Assembly: GCA_004143605.1 (NCBI GenBank)
Contig: AWVY01000062.1
Coordinates: 53,749 to 117,748, forward strand
Source of the DNA: Desulforamulus aquiferis
GTDB lineage: Bacteria; Bacillota; Desulfotomaculia; Desulfotomaculales; Desulfotomaculaceae
DNA length: 64,000 nt
Reading direction: 5' to 3'
Made by a program: the position numbers and the translations under genes. Positions 9,521-18,318 of the stretch are shown here, piece after piece. The notes under the pieces are model-generated. The model searched no databases. It saw only the letters and a list, made by a program, of their open reading frames with translations, and was not told the origin of the DNA. The first letter of the stretch is position 1, and every line of letters begins with the position of its first letter.

Positions 9521-10140
9521 TTGAAAATAAATGCAACGAACCTCCAATTCAAGAACTTGGAGAAAAGAGCAAAGACTGACCGGGTTGTTATCCATCATAC
9601 GGCAGGAAATAGAAATGCAACAGTAGCTGATGTTCATCAGATGCACCTAAATAATGGGTGGGTCGCTGTGGATATCACTTCTTTATACGCCATGACGGAA
9701 CAATCGAAAGGGGGAGGCCGGAGTGGGCCGTTGGAGCACACAGCCTAACGGTAAACGCGCGGTCTATTGGTATATGCTTAGCTGGGGATTTTACCATATA
9801 CCAACCGTCGGAAATACAGTTGGTCAGTCTTGAATGGTTGATCAATAGCTACCTATTACATAAATACCCATTAATTAACATTGTTGGACACAGTGACACT
9901 GATTCCACCCAATGTCCTGGAATTCTTTTCCCATTAGATAAGTTTAAGAACATAACTAGTCAGCTGGTTAAACTTATTGTTAACGGTAGGCTAGTAAATG
10001 TGCCGCTGCGTATTATGGACGGTCGGACAGAGGCTCTATTAAGCGATAATTGGGTTCAGTTAAGGGAACTTGCAAATATGCTAGGTGCTGATATTAGTTG
10101 GGACGAATTAACTCGGACGGTTAATATGTCAATAAAATAA
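9521..10140 (+). CDS. N-acetylmuramoyl-L-alanine amidase with stalk domain (phage lysin, frameshifted)
   Basis: An Amidase_2/PGRP-type lysin that cuts the amide bond between muramic acid and the peptide stem. Frame one carries RVVIHHTAG, with the first zinc-ligand His. One added base near 9665 joins HLNNGW to GYHFFIRHDGTIERGRPEWAVGAHS, the canonical continuation, and GHSDTDSTQCPG supplies the last zinc ligand. The final ~50 residues (VNGRLVNVPLRIMDGRTEALL, then VQLRELANMLGADISWD) form a copper-amine-oxidase N-terminal-like 'stalk' domain common in clostridial wall enzymes. TTG 9521, six bases after AGAAGGTGA, is chosen; a GTG at 9512 is possible. It works with the holin at 4304. Confidence 0.8.
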
Positions 10141-10217
10141 CTCTATAACATCAGAAAACAAATAAGTGACAAACATAAATATTGACGGTACCATGAATTA
10201 AGTGTAAAATATTAATT

Positions 10218-10246
10218 TTGATGCGTTAGCATATCTGTGGTATAAT
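10218..10246 (+). promoter_or_regulatory. Sigma-A type promoter of the CarD-like gene
   Basis: TTGATG at 10218-10223 and a perfect TATAAT at 10241-10246 are separated by 17 bases. The start codon at 10276 follows with GGAGGTG between. Confidence 0.7.
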
Positions 10247-10275
10247 AGCTAGTAGACAAAATGGAGGTGTGCTTA

Positions 10276-10743
10276 ATGTATCATATTGGTGATAAAGTTC
10301 TATACCCAATGCACGGGGCTGGAATAATTGATGCAATTGAGGAAAAGGAGATACTTGGTAATAAGCAACTTTACTATGTGATGAATATCAGAAACATGCA
10401 GGTAATGTTTCCCATGGAGTCTGATATGCGAATAAGACCTCTTGTGGATTCCAATATATTGGACGACGTATTTATGACTTTTAATGATGGGGAGTCTGAT
10501 TTAAGCCTTAAGCCAAACCAAAGATACCGCAGTAATATGAATAAAATGAGGTCCGGCGACATTTATCAGGGGGCTGAAGTAATCCGTGACCTAATTCTAA
10601 TGAGTAAAAAAAGGAATCTTTCCACAGGTGACAAAACAATGCTGGAAAATGCTATACAAATATTAATAAGCGAACTAGTATTAGTAAAAGGAATTGAAGA
10701 AGAACAAGCTGTTGATTTATTAAATCAGGTTATTAATAATTAG
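10276..10743 (+). CDS. CarD/CdnL-family transcription regulator
   Basis: A 155-residue protein from ATG 10276 (GGAGGTG site). The N-terminal 60 residues have the CarD_CdnL_TRCF signature MYHIGDKVLYPMHGAGIID and Y-V/L-MNIRNMQVMFPM, the Tudor-like fold that binds the RNA polymerase beta subunit. The C-terminal ~90 residues are helical (the part that contacts promoter DNA in CarD). CarD-like proteins stabilise open promoter complexes, often at rRNA promoters. The helical half keeps the RW-like segment (YRSNMNKM). It is monocistronic, with its own promoter and a terminator shared with the convergent csp gene. I am confident of the family; the exact regulon is unknown. Confidence 0.85.
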   Translation: MYHIGDKVLYPMHGAGIIDAIEEKEILGNKQLYYVMNIRNMQVMFPMESDMRIRPLVDSNILDDVFMTFNDGESDLSLKPNQRYRSNMNKMRSGDIYQGAEVIRDLILMSKKRNLSTGDKTMLENAIQILISELVLVKGIEEEQAVDLLNQVINN

Positions 10744-10744
10744 A

Positions 10745-10775
10745 AGGGACCACTTTTATATAAAAAGTGGTCCCT
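10745..10775. terminator. Hairpin terminator between convergent CarD and csp genes
   Basis: AGGGACCACTTTT and AAAAAGTGGTCCCT pair almost perfectly across a few-base loop. The position between convergent genes suggests use from both sides. Confidence 0.75.
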
Positions 10776-10804
10776 AATGCTTTATATTGCAGCAATTATT
10801 TTTA

Positions 10805-11002
10805 TTATAATTTTACAATATTTTCTGCCTGTGGTCCGCGATTACCTTGAACAACATTGAACTCGACACGCTGACCTTCTTCTAATGATTTGTAGCCATC
10901 ACCAGTGATTGCACTGAAATGGGCAAATACATCTTTTTCTCCTTCTACCTCGATAAAGCCAAAGCCCTTTTCTGAATTAAACCATTTTACGATACCTTGC
11001 AT
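10805..11002 (-). CDS. cspB: Cold shock protein, CspA/CspB family
   Basis: A 65-residue single cold-shock domain, full family length. RNP1-like [10 protein letters not shown] (residues ~13-22) and RNP2-like DVFAHFSAI (~25-33) are intact, and it ends with the usual [13 protein letters not shown]. It binds single-stranded RNA/DNA and prevents RNA secondary structure. ATG at 11002 has GGAGGTTATACA upstream. An untranslated region of ~150 bases follows upstream on the minus strand before hcp's divergent region, in keeping with the long leaders of csp messages. The symbol is generic, since paralogues cannot be told apart by sequence alone. Confidence 0.9.
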   Translation of the reverse strand: MQGIVKWFNSEKGFGFIEVEGEKDVFAHFSAITGDGYKSLEEGQRVEFNVVQGNRGPQAENIVKL

Positions 11003-11215
11003 TGTATAACCTCCATAATAGTATTAATATGCATTTTTATTTTCACCAAAAAATAAAAAATCACACATTGTAAAAGATTCCATTGCGCAAATGAAAATCC
11101 TTTAGAATATGTGAATCAAGGATTTGATTTAGCTTTTATATATTACCATAATATAACTCAAGGTGCAAGTTGTACAAATTTGCGGTGGCTATTATTTTTT
11201 TAAATCCGGACTTAG

Positions 11216-11258
11216 TGTGATGTATATCACAGTAGGAACTATAAAACTAATGTATGAT
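11216..11258 (+). promoter_or_regulatory. CRP/FNR-family operator and -10 box upstream of hcp
   Basis: TGTGATGTATATCACA (11216-11231) is a perfect TGTGA-N6-TCACA dyad, the half-site pattern of the CRP/FNR family. TATGAT at 11253-11258 would place the transcription start near 11265, putting the dyad centre at about -41.5, a class II activator position. HcpR, a CRP/FNR-family nitrosative-stress regulator, is known to control hcp in anaerobes, so it is the likely ligand; no regulator gene is seen here. Confidence 0.65.
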
Positions 11259-11326
11259 AAATTAACTGAAAATTGCGATATAAGCAATGCCAATTGGTCA
11301 ACGATTTTGGAAGAGGGGGTTTTACG

Positions 11327-12954
11327 ATGTTCTGTAATCAATGTGAACAAACAGCAAAGGGCACTGGGTGTACAGTAGTGGGTGTCTGTGGTAAAAAACC
11401 GGAGGTTGCAGCTTTGCAGGATTTATTGCTGCATGCTCTAAAGGGATTGTCCTTTTATGCCTGGGAGGGAATAAAGGTAGGTGTTCATGACAGAGAGATT
11501 GATCGTTTTACTATTCAGGGATTATTTAGTACCCTTACCAACGTAAACTTTGATCCAGCCAGATTTCAGCAACTGATTAATCAAACTGTTACATATAGAG
11601 AAATGCTAAAACAAAAGGTAGCAGCCGCCGGGGGAAATATAACTTCTACCGATAAATCAATCACCTTTAGCCCTGCAGCTGATTTACCAGAACTTGTTAA
11701 ACAGGGTGAAGAGGTTGGCTTGGTTAATGACCATGAAGCACTGCCAGACATACAGTCACTTCAGCAAATTTTGGTTTATGGCATAAAGGGCATTGCCGCC
11801 TACGCCGACCATGCCCGAATCCTTGGTCAAGAAGATGAAGTGGTATACAACTTTATATATGAGGGACTTCAAGCTTTAACAAACAAGGAGCTAGGCTTAA
11901 ACGAGTGGGTAGGCCTTGTACTTAAGTGTGGAGAAGTCAACCTTAGAACAATGGAACTGCTCGATGCCGGTAACACAGGAAAATTTGGTCACCCAGTTCC
12001 AACAGAGGTACCCCTGGGGCAAAGGAAAGGTAAATGCATTCTGATATCTGGGCATGACCTGGAAGACCTCAGCTACCTATTGCAGCAGACAGAGGGTAAG
12101 GGAATTTATGTATATACCCACGGGGAAATGCTGCCAACCCATGGTTATCCTGAATTGAAAAAATACAAGCATTTTTATGGTCATTACGGGACAGCCTGGC
12201 AAAATCAGAAAAAAGAGTTTGCTGCTTTCCCGGGTGCTATTCTGATGACTACAAATTGTATTCAAGACCCCCAGGCTTACCTGAATAACATCTTTACCAC
12301 CGGCTTGGTGGGTTGGCCCGGAGTAAAACATGTTGATAAGGGAGACTTTAGTGCCGTAATTGAACAGGCCCTGGCTTTACCTGGTTTTGAGGAGGACATA
12401 GATAAGGGCAGTGTATTGGTTGGCTTTGCTAGAAATACTGTTATGAGTGTGGCAGGAAAGGTTATCGAGGCAGTAAAGGGTGGAGATATTAAACATTTCT
12501 TCTTGGTGGCAGGCTGCGACGGAGCTAAGGTCGGACGCAACTACTATACCGAGTTTGTGGAAAAGGCACCTCAGGATACTGTAATCTTGACCTTAGCCTG
12601 CGGTAAATTCCGTTTCTTTGATAAGAAGCTAGGTGATATCGGTGGCATACCGCGCTTGCTGGATGTTGGCCAGTGCAACGATGCTATTCAGCTATCCAAA
12701 TCGCTGTAGCCTTAGCCAACGCCTTTGAATGTGAAGTAAATGAACTACCCTTATCCCTGGTATTATCCTGGTATGAACAAAAAGCAGTGGCGATCCTGCT
12801 GACTCTGCTGCATCTTGGCATTAAAAACATTCGCTTGGGCCCAAGTTTACCGGCCTTTGTTTCACCAAACGTACTGGATGTTTTAGTCAAAAACTTTGAC
12901 ATTAAACCAATCACCACTGCTGAAGAAGATTTGGCAGCAATACTAAACAAATAA
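11327..12954 (+). CDS. hcp: Hydroxylamine reductase / hybrid-cluster protein (frameshifted near C-terminus)
   Basis: The Hcp iron-sulfur enzyme, which reduces hydroxylamine to ammonia in vitro and acts as an NO reductase in vivo, protecting anaerobes from nitrosative stress. ATG 11327 follows GAGGGGG. The N-terminal cluster ligands are C3-x2-C6-x8-C15-x5-C21. Hybrid-cluster ligands are visible in the middle and C-terminal parts ([38 protein letters not shown]). One missing T near 12683 breaks '[16 protein letters not shown]'; with it restored the protein runs about 542 residues to 12954, the normal length. A CRP/FNR-type site lies upstream and a long hairpin follows directly. It appears monocistronic. 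Confidence 0.9.
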
Positions 12955-13014
12955 TAGTTCAGTAATCCAAAACTACTTGGGCCAATGGTTCAGGTAGTTT
13001 TGATTACTGAACTA
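12955..13014 (+). terminator. Long hairpin directly after hcp
   Basis: Arms beginning TAGTTCAGTAATC-AAAACTAC and ending GTAGTTTT-GATTACTGAACTA pair over about 22 bases around a short loop. There is only a weak T-run afterwards, so it may act as a terminator or as an mRNA-stabilising end. Confidence 0.55.
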
Positions 13015-13152
13015 TACTTTAAGGTGTAAAGTCAGGGTCAGGAATGGTAATACTAGCTATATTCTCTTAAAATAGTTAATTATAAATGGAAGGAATGCAG
13101 ACGATAAATCGCCAATTATTAAAGATGAATTCTATTATAAGGAAGGTATCTA

Positions 13153-14318
13153 ATGTCGGAGCAAAACATCACCAGAATATACCAGGGCGACAAGGAAATT
13201 ATTATTATTGGTACCGCCCACGTCTCTAAGCATAGTGCTGAGCAGGTAAAAGAAGTTATAGAATTAGAAAGGCCGGATACGGTTTGTATTGAATTGGATG
13301 AGCAGAGATATCAATCAATCATGGCGGATGACCAGTGGAAGAAGATGGATATCTTTAAGGTTATTAAAGATAAGAGAGCTACTTTTCTTTTGATCAACCT
13401 TTTTATATCCTCCTATCAAAAACGACTGGCCAAGCAAATGGGTATTAAACCTGGGCAAGAAATGATTCAAGGAATAGAATCAGCAAAAGAGATCGGCTCT
13501 AGGCTGGTTCTGGCAGATAGGAATATTCAGATTACCTTTTCACGTATATGGCATGGCTAGGGTTTTGGGGAAAGATTAAATTACTCTCCCAAATATCCCT
13601 GGGTATTTTCAGTAAAGATGACATTTCTGAAGAAGAGCTTGAGCAGCTAAAAACCCAGGATATGCTGGATGCCATGCTGAATGAGTTTTCCCATTCCTTT
13701 CCTGATTTAAAAACACCTTTAATTGATGAGCGAGATCAATATTTATCCCAAAAAATTAAAGAGGCTCCGGGTAATAAGGTTGTTGCTGTTGTAGGGGCTG
13801 CACATGTACCAGGGATAAAAAAGGAAATCGACAAAGAACATGATTTAAAAAAATTAAATCGTATTCCTCCCAAATCCAAAGCCCCTAAGATTATTGCCTG
13901 GTCAATTCCCCTAATAATCCTGGGGATAATTGGATATACCTTTTATTTAAACCCCATTGCCGGGTACAATCAAGCTATGAGTTGGCTGTTGTGGAATGGT
14001 TTATTTGCAGCAATAGGCGCAGCCATTGCCTGTGGACATCCATTAGCCATTATGACAGCATTTCTGGTAGCTCCCTTTAGCTCATTAAATCCGCTCCTGG
14101 CGGCCGGCTGGTTTTCCGGTCTTGTACAAGCCTATATACGTAGGCCCAAGGTGGAGGATTTTGAAAGCCTAGCGGATGACGTAATATCAATTAAAGGGTT
14201 TTGGACAAATAAGGTGACTCGTATTTTACTTATAGTTGTCTTTACAAATTTGGGAAGTACCTTGGGAACCTTTGTTGCCGGCGCCAATATATTTAGTCTA
14301 TTCATCAAAAATATGTAG
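13153..14318 (+). CDS. TraB/PrgY-family membrane protein (frameshifted)
   Basis: The first frame carries the TraB/GumN signature: IIIIGTAHVSKHSAEQVKEVI, RPDTVCIELDEQRY and LADRNIQITFSRIW. The second continues with LGFWGKIKLL, a GAAHVPGIKKEI motif and four or so membrane helices (about 245-265, 275-300, 310-330 and 365-385). One base added near 13552 yields ~388 residues, the length of bacterial TraB proteins. The family includes Enterococcus TraB/PrgY, which block pheromone signalling, and is thought to hold a metal-dependent protease-like (Tiki/EreA-type) fold with conserved GxAHV and His residues. Its role here is unknown. It is followed after 18 bases by a lipoprotein gene, probably in the same operon. 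Confidence 0.8.
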
Positions 14319-14336
14319 TGATTTAGGGGAGACATC

Positions 14337-15061
14337 ATGAAAAAAATATTGCTATTGATACTATTTGCTGTTTTAGTTACCGCTTCTGGTTGTGGTGCTG
14401 CTGACAATAATGTAACAAAGCAGGAAAAGGTGACTATCACTGAAAAAACTGAAAATATCGAGACCGAAACCATCAACATACAGTTGCAAATACCTCAGAT
14501 TACTGACATGCAGAATACGGAGGCCCAGGCAGAATTCAACAAAAAGTTTGATTCAGTCTATGAGTTGAAGGAAACCCTGGAGAGGGAGGCTGAGGAAGCT
14601 GCCATTTATTCAGAACAACAGGGCTTCCCTTTTTGGCCCTATGAATTGTTCTCTAAATACAATGTTTCTTACAATCAGCGGGGCTATTTAAGCCTGACTA
14701 CAACTGTCTATTCCTTTACAGGTGGAGCCCATGGCTTAACTGGAAAAACAACCTACAATATAGATATTAATTCGGGAAATATAATTCAGCTTCAAGCAAT
14801 GTTTAATGAAGGTGTAGACTATAAAAAAATAATTAATAAGGAGATTAGGAATCAAATAGCTCAACAGCCGGAGATTTATTTTGATGGAGAGATGGGCTTT
14901 AATACAATCTCTGATGAACAAAACTTTTACCTAAAGGAAGGGAAGATTGTATCTATTTTTCACTCTATGAAATCGCCCCATATTCTTCAGGCATACCTGA
15001 ATTTGAAATACCCCTGAGCCTGATTAAAGATGACCTTAAACCTGAATATCAAGTATTATAA
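14337..15061 (+). CDS. Lipoprotein with DUF4163/DUF3298 domains (frameshifted)
   Basis: A signal peptide with lipobox (ILLLILFAVLVTASGCG, Cys ~19) anchors it outside the membrane. The N-terminal domain has 'IQIPQITDMQNTEAQAEFN'-like DUF4163 features, followed by YSFTGGAHGLTGKTTYNID, a hallmark of the DUF3298 family (PdaC/RsiV-like extracellular domains). The called frame ends at 15017 in an odd tail; one base added near 14955 gives SLYEIAPYSSGIPEFEIPLS, the usual DUF3298 end, closing at 15061. Such domains occur in RsiV (lysozyme-binding anti-sigma factor) and in the deacetylase PdaC. No anti-sigma or deacetylase part is present, so it is probably a wall- or envelope-facing binding protein. 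Confidence 0.75.
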
Positions 15062-15075
15062 AGCGGGAATGCCGG

Positions 15076-15110
15076 GAGCTGGACTGTAAGTTTGTCCAGC
15101 TTCATTTTTT
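15076..15110 (+). terminator. Rho-independent terminator after the TraB/lipoprotein genes
   Basis: AGCTGGAC (15077-15084) pairs with GTCCAGCT (15094-15101), followed by TCATTTTTT. Confidence 0.75.
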
Positions 15111-15163
15111 GACCAAATTTAGTTTACATAATAAAATTATTGGTAAACTAAATTTGGTCAAAA
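15107..15163. repeat. Perfect 21-bp inverted repeat
   Basis: The 21 bases from 15107 (TTTTGACCAAATTTAG...) are repeated exactly in inverted orientation at 15143-15163, with a 15-base AT-rich centre. It partly overlaps the preceding T-run. It could be a terminator for the other strand or a small mobile-repeat unit. A similar dyad core (TTTACATAAT...ATTATnGGT) recurs at 41041. Confidence 0.6.
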
Positions 15164-15258
15164 TAAAAATATATATGGCAAAGGGGTAATTTTTCTTAAA
15201 TCGGATAATACTGATATTTACCTTATTGGGTAAATATTTTTAAGGAGAAGGCTTTATT

Positions 15259-16217
15259 ATGGCATATGTATTACTGTTAATAGGCCTTATATTATTAATA
15301 AAGAGTGCGGACTATTTTATCACAGGTGCATCTGGTATTGCTAAGCTTTTAAGAATTCCACCTATGCTGATAGGACTTACTATCGTGGCCTTTGGTACTA
15401 GCTCTCCGGAAGCTGCAGTTAGTATAAATGCATCACTTAAGGGTGTAACAGGTATTACCCTAGGCAACGTAATAGGAAGCAATATTATTAATATAGCCTT
15501 TATTATCGGACTGACAGCCATAATCTCACCACTTAGAGTTGAAAGAGAAACCATAAAAAAGAGATTCCCTTTACTCTCCTGGCCAGCATTGCAGTATATA
15601 TATTGATTGCTGACAAAAGCTTACAAGAACTAAATGAAAATATAGTTTCCCGGGCCGATGGACTGATCTTATTTTTATTCTTTTTAATATTCCTTTACTA
15701 TTTATTTGAAATTGCCTTAAACAGCCGGGAAAATTTATCAGGTGAAAATGAATTGACACCTGACTCGAAGCCTATGGGTCTAAATGTCTTCTATGCAGTG
15801 GGCGGTATGGTTGGAATTATTTTGGGTGCTAACCTGGTGGTAAAGGGAAGTACCAGCATTGCCCTGCAGCTAGGAATGTCTGAAACCCTGGTAGGCCTGA
15901 CAATTATAGCCTTTGGTACTTCTTTGCCAGAATTAATCACCTCTATTACGGCTGCTCTGAAAAAGGAAAGCGAAATCGCCATAGGAAATATTGTTGGCAG
16001 TAATATATTCAACATATTGTTTATCTTAAGTATCTCATCCGTAATTACTCCCTTAACAGTTGAGGACAAGTACCTGTTTGATGCAATTATTATGATAATC
16101 TATACCCTTATCCTCTTTTTCTTTTCCTTGACACACCATAGGGTCAATAGGGTAGAAGGGATTATTTTATCTGCATCGTATATAGGTTATGTTGGCTATA
16201 TCATATTAAGAAACTAA
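15259..16217 (+). CDS. Na+/Ca2+ (CaCA) exchanger, YrbG type (frameshifted)
   Basis: Two homologous halves, each with the alpha-repeat signature: GLTIVAFGTSSPEAAVS with GNVIGSNIINI in the first, and GLTIIAFGTSLPELITS with GNIVGSNIFNI in the second. These form the cation site of calcium/cation antiporters. About ten membrane helices are expected. The first frame ends at 15606 in a false tail; one base near 15567 restores FTLLASIAVYILIADKSL and gives ~319 residues, the usual length. It sits in the cytoplasmic membrane and exchanges Na+ (or H+/K+) for Ca2+. ATG 15259 has AAGGAGAAGG ahead. A terminator follows the gene. Confidence 0.85.
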
Positions 16218-16244
16218 AAACATAGAGTGCCTAATGGCTAAATA

Positions 16245-16285
16245 AAAAATAGCTAGCTAACCACGAGGATTAGCTAGCTATTTTT
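16245..16285. terminator. Strong hairpin terminator
   Basis: AAAAATAGCTAGCTAA and TTAGCTAGCTATTTTT are perfectly complementary across a 9-base loop. It lies between the exchanger and the convergent small minus-strand gene. Confidence 0.85.
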
Positions 16286-16290
16286 CAATA

Positions 16291-16413
16291 TTATTCGCTT
16301 CTTACAAAGGGGCCACAGGGAGTGCTAAGCAGAAGCAAAATAAGGATTAAAAAGATCAGGAATGCAGGATCATAAAAACCACCGTATCCTGTTCCACCAA
16401 CTCCGTATCCCAT
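16291..16413 (-). CDS. YjcZ-like small Gly/Tyr-rich hydrophobic protein
   Basis: A 40-residue frame with ATG at 16411-16413 and a strong AAAGGAGG upstream on the minus strand. The protein is MGYGVGGTGYGGFYDP, then a hydrophobic segment (AFLIFLILILLLLS), then a short charged tail. The Gly/Tyr head followed by a membrane helix is the pattern of YjcZ-family proteins, which are linked to sporulation in Bacilli and Clostridia. The tail (TPCGPFVRSE) is not typical of the family. The gene shares a bidirectional terminator with the exchanger. Function is unknown; the good ribosome site and composition make it real. Confidence 0.65.
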   Translation of the reverse strand: MGYGVGGTGYGGFYDPAFLIFLILILLLLSTPCGPFVRSE

Positions 16414-16509
16414 GTGTTAATCCTCCTTTACCTTGGAATAATACATTATATGGTAATTACTTTGTTTTGTTACATTTACAATCACCAATTCTACTAGATG
16501 CTGAGTGTG

Positions 16510-16771
16510 TTGAGTTTTCCTAAACAGTATGATATAGTTATTTTTAATTAGAGTGATTGGAGTTGAAAAGATGATTAATCTTTCTTGCTAATTTTTTTCC
16601 AAGCATAATAAAGTAACATAGCGGACAAAACCGCTTGCTTTTTATTGTGCTAATGCAAGAAAGATACTAATTCTTTTCGTTCAGAAAATAAACCTCGTCA
16701 CACCCAATATGGGTATGGCTTTGCCGTATTTGATGAGCTGCAAGGATTAACTTTCTTGCAGCTCATTTTTT
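16510..16771 (+). promoter_or_regulatory. Transcription attenuator leader of the Lsa-type ABC-F gene
   Basis: Promoter TTGAGT(16510-16515)-17-TATAGT(16533-16538). A leader ORF (16571-16591) contains ATCTTTCTTGC (16578-16588), which can pair with GCAAGAAAGAT (16655-16665). The same segment (16654-16663) can instead pair with CTTTCTTGCA (16751-16760), the 3' arm of the terminator ATGAGCTGCAAG (16733-16744) / CTTGCAGCTCAT (16755-16766) + T6. A ribosome stalled on the leader ORF would free the middle segment to undo the terminator. A further hairpin occupies ~16601-16650. This matches the known logic of vmlR/lmo0919/vga-type antibiotic-responsive attenuators. Confidence 0.75.
16571..16591 (+). 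CDS. Leader peptide MINLSC of the ABC-F attenuator
   Basis: ATG-ATT-AAT-CTT-TCT-TGC-TAA, with GGAG eight bases upstream. Too short for gene callers. It overlaps the 5' pairing segment of the attenuator, so ribosome occupancy would decide the RNA fold. The stalling drug is unknown; Lsa-type proteins protect against lincosamides, streptogramins A and pleuromutilins. Confidence 0.65.
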   Translation: MINLSC

Positions 16772-16792
16772 CGACAACAGGAGGTTTAATTT

Positions 16793-18271
16793 ATGTCACT
16801 AATAAGGGTTTCAAACCTGACCTTTGGCTATGAGGGCAGTTACGATAATATATTTGAGAATGTAAGCTTTCAAATAGATACTGATTGGAAGCTGGGCTTT
16901 ACCGGGAGAAATGGAAGGGGAAAGACTACCTTTCTCAATTTATTGCTTGGTAAATATGAATACAGCGGAAAAATTTCTGCAAATGTCTGTTTTGAATATT
17001 TTCCATACAAGGTCGACGACAAGGAATGCCATACCATTGATATAGTCGGCGACATTTACCCGGAATATCTTCACTGGGAATTAATGCGGGAGCTTTCATT
17101 TCTGGAGGTTTCAGAAGATACCCTATATCGCCCCTTTGATACATTATCCCATGGAGAGCAAACCAAGGTATTGCTTGCCACCCTGTTTCTTAAGGAAAAT
17201 AGTTTTCTGCTAATAGATGAGCCAACCAATCACCTTGATATGAAGGCTAGAAGGCTTGTCAGTGATTATCTCAATAGCAAGAGTGGTTTTATACTTGTAT
17301 CCCACGACAGGTCCTTTCTGGACAACTGCGTTGATCATATTATAGCAATCAATAAAACCAATATAGAAATCCAAAAAGGAAACTTTTCTTCCTGGTGGGA
17401 AAATAAAAAGCGGCAGGATTATTTTGAGCTTACGGAAAACGAAAAACTCAAAAGAGATATAAAACGCCTATCGGATTCTGCCAAAAGAACCAACAAATGG
17501 TCACAGGAAGTGGAAAAAACAAAATTTGGAACAAAAAACTCCGGCATTAAGCCGGATAAAGGTTATATTGGACACAAGTCAGCCAAAATGATGAAGCGAT
17601 CTAAATCAATTGAAAAAAGACAGCAGTCCGCCATTGATGAAAAGTCCAACCTCCTTAAAAACCTCGAACGCTCCGAGAGCCTGAAGATTTCACAACTTGA
17701 CTATCACAATACCAAGCTTGCTGAACTTGAAGGTGTTTCAATATTTTATGGAGAAAAGATGGTCTGTAAGGATATAGGCCTTACCCTTGAGCAGGGTGAT
17801 CGTATTGCCCTTTTAGGTAAGAATGGTTCCGGAAAATCAAGTATTATCAAGCTAATATGTGGTGAAGCCCTAGAGTACACAGGCAATTTCAGAAAGGCAA
17901 GTCAACTGAAAATTTCCTATGTGTCACAGGATACATCCCATATACAGGGCAATTTAACAGACTATGCTGCCAATAGCGGGATTGATCAAAGCCTGTTTAA
18001 GGCTATCTTAAGGAAACTTGATTTTTCCAGAATCCAATTTGAAAAGGATATAGCTTCTTTTAGCAGCGGGCAAAAAAAGAAAGTTCTAATTGCCAAAAGT
18101 CTTAGTGAAAAGGTGCATTTGCATATCTGGGACGAACCCCTAAACTATATTGATATTATCTCCCGCATGCAAATCGAAGAGTTATTGCTTGAATACTCAC
18201 CAACCCTACTTTTTGTAGAGCATGACCGTGAGTTCTGCAATAATATTGCTACAAAAATCATTGAACTCTAA
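16793..18271 (+). CDS. ABC-F ribosomal protection protein, Lsa/CplR-like
   Basis: A 492-residue soluble twin-ATPase, close to the length of Lsa(A). Walker A sites are GRNGRGKTT (~39-47) and GKNGSGKSS (~342-350); signatures are LSHGEQTKV and FSSGQKKKV; Walker B sites are LLIDEPTNHLD and HIWDEPLNYID. The long charged linker (~200-300) between the domains is the antibiotic-resistance 'ARD' arm that reaches the peptidyl-transferase centre. ABC-F proteins of this class bind the E site and displace lincosamides, streptogramin A and pleuromutilins. The opening SLIRVSNLTFGYEGSYDNIF is typical of Lsa/CplR. GGAGG precedes ATG 16793. Expression is probably induced by stalling on the leader ORF upstream. 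No frameshift here. Confidence 0.85.
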   Translation: MSLIRVSNLTFGYEGSYDNIFENVSFQIDTDWKLGFTGRNGRGKTTFLNLLLGKYEYSGKISANVCFEYFPYKVDDKECHTIDIVGDIYPEYLHWELMRELSFLEVSEDTLYRPFDTLSHGEQTKVLLATLFLKENSFLLIDEPTNHLDMKARRLVSDYLNSKSGFILVSHDRSFLDNCVDHIIAINKTNIEIQKGNFSSWWENKKRQDYFELTENEKLKRDIKRLSDSAKRTNKWSQEVEKTKFGTKNSGIKPDKGYIGHKSAKMMKRSKSIEKRQQSAIDEKSNLLKNLERSESLKISQLDYHNTKLAELEGVSIFYGEKMVCKDIGLTLEQGDRIALLGKNGSGKSSIIKLICGEALEYTGNFRKASQLKISYVSQDTSHIQGNLTDYAANSGIDQSLFKAILRKLDFSRIQFEKDIASFSSGQKKKVLIAKSLSEKVHLHIWDEPLNYIDIISRMQIEELLLEYSPTLLFVEHDREFCNNIATKIIEL

Positions 18272-18318
18272 GTGAGATTCATATATTTTTATTATCATAA
18301 TAAAGGGGCAAGCTGAAG

